A stretch of DNA of 12,788 nucleotides. Source: JAYRGC01 sp041908065 (GTDB lineage Bacteria; Pseudomonadota; Alphaproteobacteria; UBA9219). The position numbers and the translations under genes are program-made. Below, in pieces: positions 1 through 6,418 of the stretch (positions are counted from its first letter, which is position 1; every line of letters starts with the position of its first letter). The stretch covers positions 1-12,788 of the forward strand of contig JAYRGC010000038.1 of the NCBI GenBank assembly GCA_041908065.1, given 5' to 3'. The notes under the pieces were generated by a model. It worked only from the letters and a program-made list of their open reading frames with translations. It was not told where the DNA came from and did no database searches.

Positions 1-175
1 TAGAGGGGCGAGCTAAAAGGAATCTAAAAAGGCGGAAGCGGGGCCCCCCCAATGTTGCGGGTGCCCCCCGACCCCCCGGGGGGGCCCCCCCCCCCGGGGG
101 GCCCCCCCACCCCCCCCCCCCGCGCCACCCTCCCCTGCGTGGCCCCCCCCCCCCCCCGGCCGCCCCCAATTCCCG
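1..175. other. Low-complexity G/C homopolymer contig end, probably artefact
   Basis: This stretch is dominated by runs of C and G, including 12 C at 110-121 and 15 C at 143-157, with alternating blocks of G and C between. No + strand reading frame is convincing, and the minus-strand translation is only Gly/Pro/Arg repeats. In this type of operon pntAA (alpha subunit part 1) would be expected upstream of pntAB, but it cannot be read here. Homopolymers this dense at a contig terminus most likely reflect poor base calling or assembly. From about 176 to 245 the sequence looks normal but holds no gene apart from the ribosome binding site of the next one. Confidence 0.75.
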
Positions 176-232
176 ATTCTCTTTGGCCATACTCTTCGCA
201 ATAATGGCCTTTGGTATTTGATAGATCGGTTC

Positions 233-238
233 AGGAGG
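233..238 (+). promoter_or_regulatory. Strong Shine-Dalgarno for pntAB
   Basis: AGGAGG lies 7 bases before the ATG at 246. It is one of the best ribosome binding sites in the window and fixes that start codon. Confidence 0.85.
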
Positions 239-245
239 TAACTAA

Positions 246-659
246 ATGGATATCCAGTCCGTTGCGTCCGGCGTGGAGAACTTGGCCGCCGAACAGCGCA
301 AGCTGTCCGAGTTCGCTGACGCCTTGGCGGCTCAGGTCGCGTCCTTGGCGGAACAGGGAACGGGCGGCGGCGGCCATGGTTTTTTCATCACCGGATTGAC
401 GGTGTTCGTTCTGGCCTGCTTCGTCGGCTATTACGTCGTATGGCGCGTCACGCCCGCCTTGCATTCTCCGCTGATGGCCGTCACCAACGCCGTGTCGTCG
501 GTGATAATCGTGGGGGCGTTGTTGGCAGCCGGACAGGAATACCTGACGGCCTCGTCATGGTTCGGGTTGGCGGCGGTGGCCTTGGCCTCGGTGAACATAT
601 TCGGCGGGTTCATAGTCACCCAACGCATGTTGCAGATGTACAAAAAGAAGGGCAAGTGA
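246..659 (+). CDS. pntAB: Proton-translocating NAD(P)+ transhydrogenase, alpha subunit part 2
   Basis: This membrane subunit of the three-polypeptide nicotinamide nucleotide transhydrogenase helps form the proton channel that couples hydride transfer from NADH to NADP+ to proton re-entry. The 137-residue product has a soluble N-terminal leader (about 1-44) with a Gly-rich stretch. Three to four hydrophobic helices follow, including the family-typical segment VVWRVTPALHSPLMAVTNAV near residues 64-83, and it ends in a basic tail (YKKKGK). Length and composition fit alphaproteobacterial PntAB; enterobacteria fuse this domain to the NAD-binding domain in PntA. The start is supported by AGGAGG at 233-238. 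The stop is 4 bases before pntB, so the two are very likely co-transcribed. The NAD-binding partner gene (pntAA) would lie upstream, outside the readable sequence. Confidence 0.95.
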   Translation: MDIQSVASGVENLAAEQRKLSEFADALAAQVASLAEQGTGGGGHGFFITGLTVFVLACFVGYYVVWRVTPALHSPLMAVTNAVSSVIIVGALLAAGQEYLTASSWFGLAAVALASVNIFGGFIVTQRMLQMYKKKGK

Positions 660-663
660 AGCC

Positions 664-2064
664 ATGACCTCAAGCCTTGTAGCCCTCGCGTATCTGGTTT
701 CCGGCGTGTGTTTCATCATGGCGTTGCGCGGGTTGTCGTCGCCTGAGACGGCGCAAAGCGGTAACCGCTTCGGCATGGCCGGAATGGCCTTGGCGATCGC
801 CACCACGCTGGCGGTGCAACAATCTTTGTCGCAATGGTGGCTGATCGCCTTGGCCGTGGCTTTGGGCGGAGGTGCGGGAGCGATCGTAGCCCGCAAAATA
901 AAAATGACGGCTTTGCCGCAGCTTGTGGCGGCATTCCATTCTCTGGTCGGTTTGGCCGCCGTGCTGGTTTCGGCGGCGGCCTTCCTCAATCCCTCCGCCT
1001 TCGGCATAACCTCCGGCGACGGCATTTTCCTTTCCAGTTTGCTGGAAATGGGGCTGGGCGTGGCGATAGGCGCTATAACTTTCACCGGCTCGTTGGTGGC
1101 ATTCGCCAAGCTGCAAGGCATAGTTTCGGGCAAACCGTTGGTGTTTCGTTTCCAGCATCAGATAAACCTCGGCCTTGGCGTACTTGCCTTGCTGCTGATC
1201 GTTTGGATGATGCTTGGGCAAAGCGAGTACGCTTTTTGGGGGCTGGTCGGCGTCACCATGCTTTTGGGACTGCTGCTGATACTGCCGATAGGCGGCGCGG
1301 ACATGCCGGTGGTCGTGTCGATGCTGAACAGCTATTCGGGATGGGCGGCAGCCGCCACCGGGTTCACTTTAGAAAATACCTTGCTGATAATCACCGGAGC
1401 GTTGGTGGGCGCGTCGGGGGCCATCCTCAGCTACATCATGTGCAAGGGGATGAACCGTTCCATCTTCAACGTCATTTTGGGCGGCTTCGGCGGCGACGCT
1501 TCGGCGGCGACGGCGGCGGCTTCCGGCGGCGGCGATCGTCCGGTCAAGGCCGGGTCGGCTGAGGACGCCGCCTTCATAATGAAAAACGCTTCCAGCGTCA
1601 TAATCGTTCCCGGGTACGGCATGGCTGTGGCGCAAGCCCAGCACGCCTTGCGTGAAATGGCGGATCAACTGAAGGCGGCCGGAGCCACGGTGCGCTATGC
1701 CATCCATCCGGTGGCGGGACGCATGCCCGGGCATATGAACGTTTTGTTGGCCGAAGCCAACGTGCCATACGACGAAGTGATGGAGCTGGAGGAAATAAAC
1801 CGCGATTTCGGCCAAGCCGACGTTGCGTTCGTTATCGGCGCGAACGACGTTACCAACCCCGCCGCCAAGACCGACCCCAAATCGCCCATATACGGAATGC
1901 CGATTTTGGACGTGGAGAAAGCTAAAACGGTTCTGTTCGTCAAACGCTCGATGGCCGCCGGATACGCCGGAGTGGAAAACGAGCTGTTTTTCCGCCCCAA
2001 TACCATGATGCTCTTCGGCGACGCCAAGAAGGTGTGCGAGGAAATCGTCAAGTCGATGGAATAG
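664..2064 (+). CDS. pntB: Proton-translocating NAD(P)+ transhydrogenase, beta subunit
   Basis: PntB supplies most of the membrane channel (domain II) and the NADP(H)-binding domain III of transhydrogenase, which makes NADPH at the expense of the proton gradient. The 466-residue product matches the usual family length (about 460). Residues 1 to about 275 hold a series of hydrophobic helices. A Gly/Ala linker near residues 276-295 leads into domain III. That domain has the dinucleotide-binding motif GYGMAVAQ at 317-324, the segment GANDVTNPAA, and the family-typical YAGVENELFF at 434-443 followed by MMLFGDAKK. The ATG at 664 follows the pntAB stop at once, and only a weak GA-rich ribosome site is visible, so translation may be coupled. 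No frameshift or missing key segment is apparent. Confidence 0.97.
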   Translation: MTSSLVALAYLVSGVCFIMALRGLSSPETAQSGNRFGMAGMALAIATTLAVQQSLSQWWLIALAVALGGGAGAIVARKIKMTALPQLVAAFHSLVGLAAVLVSAAAFLNPSAFGITSGDGIFLSSLLEMGLGVAIGAITFTGSLVAFAKLQGIVSGKPLVFRFQHQINLGLGVLALLLIVWMMLGQSEYAFWGLVGVTMLLGLLLILPIGGADMPVVVSMLNSYSGWAAAATGFTLENTLLIITGALVGASGAILSYIMCKGMNRSIFNVILGGFGGDASAATAAASGGGDRPVKAGSAEDAAFIMKNASSVIIVPGYGMAVAQAQHALREMADQLKAAGATVRYAIHPVAGRMPGHMNVLLAEANVPYDEVMELEEINRDFGQADVAFVIGANDVTNPAAKTDPKSPIYGMPILDVEKAKTVLFVKRSMAAGYAGVENELFFRPNTMMLFGDAKKVCEEIVKSME

Positions 2065-2068
2065 GCCG

Positions 2069-2788
2069 ATGGGAACGATACTGATAACGGGAGCCAATCG
2101 CGGCATAGGCTTGGAGTTTGTCCGCCAGTACGCCGCCGACGATTGGCGAGTGATAGCCTGTTGCCGCGATCCCCTTAATTCCCCCGACTTGCAGAAATTG
2201 GCGAAAAACCACGACGGCAGCGTGATCGTTTGCCGAATGGATGTAGACGACGAGGTTTCGGTCAAGTCCGCCGCCGCTGAACTGATGGGCGAGAGAATAG
2301 ACGTGCTGGTGAACAACGCCGGCATTCTTACCGGAAAGCCGCGCGGCTCAGTTACCGGCGATGTCGATAATTTCAATAATTTCGGCGCGGAAAACTGGAT
2401 GAAGGTTCTTCGCACAAATCTGGTTGGACCGATGGTCGTGACGCGGGCGTTTTTGCCTCACTTGAAGGCGGCAAGAGCGGCGAAGGTGGCCATGATCTCC
2501 AGCGGCTGGGCGCAGATAGGCGAAATGTCGGACGGCGTTTTTATGCCCTACAAAACCAGCAAGGCCGGATTGAACATGGCCATGCGGTGTCTCAGCTTCG
2601 ATCTAGCCGAACATGGCATCGCCGTTTTCAGCCTGCGCCCTGGCTGGGTGCAAACCGATATGGGCGGGGCTGAAGCCACATACACGGCGAAGGAAAGCGT
2701 GTCCGGCATGAAGCTGGTAATCTCTCAAACCGGTATCTCTGATACCGGACAGTTCTTTGATTTCGGCGGACAGCGGTTGAGCTGGTAG
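2069..2788 (+). CDS. SDR family NAD(P)-dependent oxidoreductase, CsgA/C-factor-like
   Basis: This is a short-chain dehydrogenase/reductase of 239 residues with all the classical hallmarks: cofactor-binding TGANRGIG at residues 7-14, NNAG at 82-85, a structural Asn at 117, catalytic Ser at 144/145, Tyr161 and Lys165 (YKTSK), and the RPGWVQTDMGG segment at about 190-200. Length and the SSGWAQIG...PYKTSK region resemble the C-factor (CsgA)/sniffer-like subgroup, often annotated only as 'SDR family oxidoreductase'. The substrate cannot be read from the sequence. An Arg-rich cofactor-binding start (NRGIG, with CCRDP at the end of beta 2) is compatible with NADP(H), which would suit its position 4 bases downstream of pntB; that functional link is inference. 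It is probably soluble and cytoplasmic. Confidence 0.9.
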   Translation: MGTILITGANRGIGLEFVRQYAADDWRVIACCRDPLNSPDLQKLAKNHDGSVIVCRMDVDDEVSVKSAAAELMGERIDVLVNNAGILTGKPRGSVTGDVDNFNNFGAENWMKVLRTNLVGPMVVTRAFLPHLKAARAAKVAMISSGWAQIGEMSDGVFMPYKTSKAGLNMAMRCLSFDLAEHGIAVFSLRPGWVQTDMGGAEATYTAKESVSGMKLVISQTGISDTGQFFDFGGQRLSW

Positions 2789-2813
2789 GCCGCATCCCTG
2801 AGTAGCGGAGAGC

Positions 2814-5027
2814 ATGTTTATGCAACTGGCGGCTGTCGTTCATCGGCCTGAATTTGACGCGAGGAAAGCCGTCGCGGCGGCGGACGGCGACGGAAGGTTT
2901 TTCGCCGTCTTCACCGCCGATGACGTTTCGCTGGCTCCGCGATTGCTGCAGTCCATGCCTGCGGGAATGGAGCCGGTCGCGCTCACCTCCGTGGTCAAGG
3001 ACTTGCTGCCCCGCATAATGGAAGCCATGCCGCCGAACGGGTATGTAAGCGTCAGCCTTGCCGTAGGCGAAGATTCCCTTCAAGCGATCCTTTCCTACGA
3101 TTTGCGGCGCGGGGTGGTGATGGATGGAAACGTTTCCGTCGAAGACGACGCTCGCGTCCTGCGCGTCAATTTCGCTCCAGTTCAGGCTACGGAAGCCGAA
3201 CGCTTGCTGCGACAGGAACGCGAACTCGCGGCGCGGTTGGCGGCGGAATCCACGATAGAACGGCTGAGAGGATGGCAGCTCCGTTTCAGCCGCGCCATAG
3301 CCTCCGCCCAAGCCGACGCCATGGGATCGATGGAGGCGCAAATCGCGCTGCGCGGCGTGATGGCGCAAGGCCGGTTATTCGCCGCCGCTTTATCGGCCGT
3401 CCAAGGCATGGCGCAGGGAATGAAAAGCAAATCCGCCAATATCGCCTCCGGCGTCTCGGCGATGCAGACCAGCCTAGCCGGACTCTTGCTTAACCCGAAT
3501 GTTTCCGCGCAAACCAGATCCGTTATGCGCCTGCTGCTGGGCGAGTTGATGGCCATAACCGGCAATGCTCCGGCTTTTCGCTCCGCTCCATCGGCCAGAC
3601 GCGGCATCGCGATGGCCTTCGCGCATCTGGGCGGCAAAATCGGCCTCCCTTCGCTCGCCGTGTCGGCGCGGATGCCGTTGGCGAGGGTGGTTTTGACGAC
3701 AGCAGCAGCGGGTCTGCGTTTCCGCCCACCTTCCCGCAACCGCATAGGGACGCTTTTCAGGCTGGCCGCTCCCCACGGCGGAAGAATAACATCCGCCTTG
3801 GTTCAGACGGCGGCCATCGCTTTGGGAGCGTTGTTTCCGCAAGCCGGACTGCGCTCACCGCAGTCGTCTTTAAGTGGACTGCGCTCACCGCAGTTGTCTT
3901 TGAGTGGACTGCGCTCACCGCAGTCGCTAACCCCGTCGCTATCGCGATCCGCTTTGGGGACGCAAAGCCATCCGGCCTCCGGCATGGTTATCGCGCTGGC
4001 TTCCTCTGAAACTGCCGAGCTTCCAGCCGCTAACGACGCAGTTTATGGCCAAAACTCCGCCGCGACGGTCGCCGCCCATGCGACGGAACCCGCAGCGACC
4101 GAGACGAATACGGCTATGGCTATGGCGGAATCTCCGCCGCCTGACGCCGCGTCGGTAGCCACTCAATCCGCACAACCATCGGAGACTCCGCTTCCGGAAT
4201 CTTCCGTCAACCTCCCTTCGGATTTCCAAGCCGGAGTCGTTGCCGAGGACAAGCCGGAATCCGCGCCGCCAATCGTTCTTGTGACAGAACCCGCAGCGGC
4301 TTTTCCCACAGCGGCTGAGGCGAAGACGGTTATGGCAGAATCTCTGCCACCTGCCGCCTCGTCGGTAGTCCCCCAATCTGCGAATGCCGACGCGAAACCC
4401 GCGCCGCCAGAAATCCAGCCCCCCGTTGTTTTATCGGTGGAACCGCCTGCCCCCCCGCCGCAGGAAACTCTTGTCGCAGTCTTTACGGCTCCGCAGGCGG
4501 ATGTGCCGCCAGCGTTTACGGAATTTTTCGCGCCGCCTCCGGTGGTAAAATCACGCAAAACGGCGATGAAATTGCCGCGCCAAATCAAGTCCGGCTCTGC
4601 TGAAATGGGGCGGCAGCCGGATAAACGTAGCGATACCCCTCCCCCTATCGCTCATGCCAAAGAAATTGTTAGCAAAGATAGTGGCGTTGACGACAAAATT
4701 CCATCGTCGAAGCGCTCTCCTCTGTCGCTTGCCGAGACGACTTCGCCACAGCTATTGCAGTTTGTTGCTACGCCTGCGGTAAAAGAAAGGGTGGTTCAGA
4801 TAGATTTCAACGGCCAAAAAATAAAAATGGAAGTTCAACAATTAGGCACAGAAAGCGGAGACGGAAAGATGGGAACGGATAACGCTAACCCCAGCGGTTT
4901 TACGGTTGTTTCATCGGGCAACGTCCAGATGCTCTCCATGGATGATTTGATTAAGCAAGCGACAACCCCGATCACCCATTGTCCTAAAGGACATGATGTG
5001 TGCCATTGTCTTAAACTTGCTCTTTAA
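2814..5027 (+). CDS. Large hypothetical protein with Pro/Ala-rich region and Cys/His tail
   Basis: I do not recognise this 737-residue protein. Residues 1-125 look like a compact mixed alpha/beta domain. Residues 125-250 are helical and charged (LLRQERELAARLAAE at 131-145), then Ala/Met-rich. Residues 255-345 are basic with one moderately hydrophobic stretch (ITSALVQTAAIALGALF). Residues 345-371 are three copies of a GLRSPQ-type decapeptide. Residues about 395-600 are Pro/Ala/Glu/Ser-rich and probably disordered. The C-terminus ends with HCPKGHDVCHC at 722-732, a possible metal site. No signal peptide is evident. The start is ambiguous: ATG 2814 is only 3 bases after GGAG (2807-2810), while the in-frame ATG at 2820 is 9 bases away and better spaced. 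The reading frame is continuous and codon use in the first half matches its neighbours, so it is a real gene. The last ~250 bases are more AT-rich (22 of 60 G+C in the line at 4801). Confidence 0.75.
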   Translation: MFMQLAAVVHRPEFDARKAVAAADGDGRFFAVFTADDVSLAPRLLQSMPAGMEPVALTSVVKDLLPRIMEAMPPNGYVSVSLAVGEDSLQAILSYDLRRGVVMDGNVSVEDDARVLRVNFAPVQATEAERLLRQERELAARLAAESTIERLRGWQLRFSRAIASAQADAMGSMEAQIALRGVMAQGRLFAAALSAVQGMAQGMKSKSANIASGVSAMQTSLAGLLLNPNVSAQTRSVMRLLLGELMAITGNAPAFRSAPSARRGIAMAFAHLGGKIGLPSLAVSARMPLARVVLTTAAAGLRFRPPSRNRIGTLFRLAAPHGGRITSALVQTAAIALGALFPQAGLRSPQSSLSGLRSPQLSLSGLRSPQSLTPSLSRSALGTQSHPASGMVIALASSETAELPAANDAVYGQNSAATVAAHATEPAATETNTAMAMAESPPPDAASVATQSAQPSETPLPESSVNLPSDFQAGVVAEDKPESAPPIVLVTEPAAAFPTAAEAKTVMAESLPPAASSVVPQSANADAKPAPPEIQPPVVLSVEPPAPPPQETLVAVFTAPQADVPPAFTEFFAPPPVVKSRKTAMKLPRQIKSGSAEMGRQPDKRSDTPPPIAHAKEIVSKDSGVDDKIPSSKRSPLSLAETTSPQLLQFVATPAVKERVVQIDFNGQKIKMEVQQLGTESGDGKMGTDNANPSGFTVVSSGNVQMLSMDDLIKQATTPITHCPKGHDVCHCLKLAL
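3846..3926 (+). repeat. Three tandem 30-bp palindrome-bearing repeats inside a gene
   Basis: Units start at 3846, 3876 and 3906; the third is cut after 21 bases. Each carries the inverted repeat ACTGCG-CTCAC-CGCAGT, which extends to 7-bp arms (GACTGCG/CGCAGTC) in units 1 and 3. Units 1 and 2 differ at only a few bases. The period is a multiple of three, so the repeats add GLRSPQ(S/L)SLS decapeptides at residues 345-371 without breaking the frame. Confidence 0.9.
4083..4172 (+). repeat. Internal duplication in the hypothetical gene, copy 1
   Basis: This segment encodes residues 424-453. It begins TEPAA, has MAESPPP in the middle and ends TQSA. It matches copy 2 at 4284-4382 in both DNA and protein, with short gaps, which indicates growth of the low-complexity region by segmental duplication. 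Confidence 0.65.
4284..4382 (+). repeat. Internal duplication in the hypothetical gene, copy 2
   Basis: This segment encodes residues 491-523. It begins TEPAA, has MAESLPP in the middle and ends PQSA. It is about three codons longer than copy 1 and diverged from it, so the duplication is not recent. Confidence 0.65.
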
Positions 5028-5047
5028 GGATAGAAAAGCATCTTTTT
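5010..5047 (+). terminator. Possible weak terminator after the hypothetical gene
   Basis: CTTAAA (5010-5015) pairs with TTTAAG (5023-5028) across the stop codon, and AAAAG-CAT-CTTTT (5034-5046) follows, ending in a run of five T at 5043-5047. The stems are short and AT-rich, so this is only a suggestion that transcription may end before mraY. Confidence 0.25.
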
Positions 5048-5109
5048 AATAACCCACTTCCTCGGACCGTGTTATACCATCCCCCCGATTGAACCCTCGG
5101 AAAACTGAC

Positions 5110-6195
5110 ATGCTTTACCACATTCTCGCCCCATACTCGCAGGATTTCATCCTGTTCAACCTGTTCAGATACATAACCTTCAGAACCGGAGGCGCGCTTT
5201 TAACCGCCTTGGTCATCTGTTTCGTCTTCGGCCCCATGATAATCCGCTGGCTGCGCGCCAAACAAAAAGAAGGCCAGCCGATACGCGACGACGGTCCGGA
5301 AACTCATCTGAAGAAACGCGGCACTCCGACCATGGGCGGGTTGATGATATTGGTGGCGGCGTTGGGCAGCACCCTGTTGTGGGTGGACATGAGCAACGCA
5401 TATTCATGGATAGTTCTTGCCGTAACGGCGGGATTCGGCCTTGTCGGGTTTGCCGATGATTACAAGAAATTGACGAAACGCAGCGTCAACGGAGTCTCCG
5501 GCAAGCTGCGTCTGGCCGTGCAAATAGGTTTAGCCACGGCGGCGGTAGTCGCCATAGTGCGGATCTCGGGCAGCGATCAGGCCACGGCTCTGGCGGTTCC
5601 GTTCTTCAAGGATTTCATGCCACAGCTGGGCTGGATGTTCGTGCCGTTCGCGGCGTTCGTGATCGTGGGCGCGAGCAATTCGGTGAACCTGACGGACGGA
5701 TTGGATGGATTGGCCACGGTTCCGGTGATCATCGTGGCGTTGTGCTTCGGCATGGTTTCTTATCTGGTCGGCAACGCCGTGTTCTCGGGATATTTACAAG
5801 TGCATCACGTCCCCGGTTCCGGCGAGCTGGCGGTTTTCTGCGGCGCGTTGGTCGGGGCTTGCCTCGGGTTTTTATGGTACAACGCCCCGCCCGCGCAGGT
5901 GTTCATGGGCGACACCGGGTCCTTGGCTTTGGGCGGAGCGATAGGATCCATCGCCGTAATCATCAAACATGAAATAGTTCTGGCCATAATCGGCGGCTTG
6001 TTCGTGGCGGAAACCATGTCGGTGATAATTCAGGTCGCTTCTTTCAAGCTGACCGGAAAGCGAGTGTTCAAAATGGCTCCGCTTCACCACCATTTCGAGA
6101 AAATGGGATGGTCCGAGCCTACCGTCGTCATAAGGTTCTGGATAATCGCCTGTATCTTGGGATTGTTAGGGCTTTCGACGCTGAAACTCAGGTAG
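5110..6195 (+). CDS. mraY: Phospho-N-acetylmuramoyl-pentapeptide transferase
   Basis: MraY is the polytopic inner-membrane enzyme that transfers phospho-MurNAc-pentapeptide from the UDP-linked precursor to undecaprenyl phosphate, making lipid I for peptidoglycan. I take ATG 5110 rather than the in-frame TTG at 5089, because MLYHILAPYS...FRYITFRTGGA is the usual family N-terminus and gives the usual length of 361 residues. Signatures: the Asp pair D116-D117 in FADDYKK, NLTDGLDG at 193-200 (D196), FMGDTGS at 265-271 (D268), and the HHHFE loop at 326-330, with about ten hydrophobic helices between. No key residue is missing. Its neighbours are an unknown gene and fliF, not murF/murD as in a normal dcw cluster. 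The ribosome binding site is weak (CGGAAAA), and 82 bases separate it from the upstream gene, so it may have its own promoter. Confidence 0.96.
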   Translation: MLYHILAPYSQDFILFNLFRYITFRTGGALLTALVICFVFGPMIIRWLRAKQKEGQPIRDDGPETHLKKRGTPTMGGLMILVAALGSTLLWVDMSNAYSWIVLAVTAGFGLVGFADDYKKLTKRSVNGVSGKLRLAVQIGLATAAVVAIVRISGSDQATALAVPFFKDFMPQLGWMFVPFAAFVIVGASNSVNLTDGLDGLATVPVIIVALCFGMVSYLVGNAVFSGYLQVHHVPGSGELAVFCGALVGACLGFLWYNAPPAQVFMGDTGSLALGGAIGSIAVIIKHEIVLAIIGGLFVAETMSVIIQVASFKLTGKRVFKMAPLHHHFEKMGWSEPTVVIRFWIIACILGLLGLSTLKLR

Positions 6196-6418
6196 GTTTT
6201 GTCTCTTAAAAAATCGTTGGCGGTATGGATTGTTTCGCCATCGCCTATATTGCAGTCAATCAACATATTGCGTTTGTCCTCCAGCCGTGTGGCATATATG
6301 CCACGAGACGATGGCTTGGTCGGCAAAAATTGCCTACTTTGCTAACGAATCATTTACGTTTCCCTCCTAATCATGGTTAACACAACGGCTGGTTCTAGCT
6401 GCGGGGAGCGACTGTGTC
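6196..6418. promoter_or_regulatory. mraY-fliF intergenic region, likely fliF operon promoter
   Basis: This 223-bp gap is the largest between genes in the window and precedes the first gene of the flagellar operon, so the operon promoter is expected here. Visible elements are a perfect 16-bp palindrome (6289-6304), a smaller inverted repeat GGCAA-AAA-TTGCC (6322-6334), and CTAA-N6-TTAAC (6367-6381), which faintly resembles a CtrA site (the known motif is TTAA-N7-TTAA). I could not fit a sigma-54 -24/-12 element with correct spacing. The region is more AT-rich than its flanks. Confidence 0.5.
6289..6304. promoter_or_regulatory. Perfect 16-bp palindrome, candidate operator
   Basis: GTGGCATATATGCCAC is a perfect self-complementary sequence centred about 122 bases before the fliF start. 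There is no loop and no T-tract, so it fits a binding site for a dimeric regulator better than a terminator. The regulator is unknown. Confidence 0.5.

Noticed and set aside
1369..2415. Long minus-strand open frame (348 codons) over pntB and the SDR gene
   Set aside because: It lies opposite well-recognised genes, crosses their boundary, and its product is His/Arg/Gly-rich without motifs; it is a shadow of GC-rich coding DNA.
3846..3926. Could the spaced palindromic units be a CRISPR array?
   Set aside because: There are only three units in direct tandem with no unique spacers between them, the period is 30 bp in total, and they lie in a coding frame.
5057..5080. TTATACC as a -10 box of an mraY promoter
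   Set aside because: No acceptable -35 hexamer is found 16-18 bases upstream, so the match is not enough to list.
6311..6334. Possible sigma-54 promoter before fliF (GG...TTGC pairs)
   Set aside because: The GG to GC distances are 8 or 12 bases instead of the required 10, and the consensus bases fit poorly.
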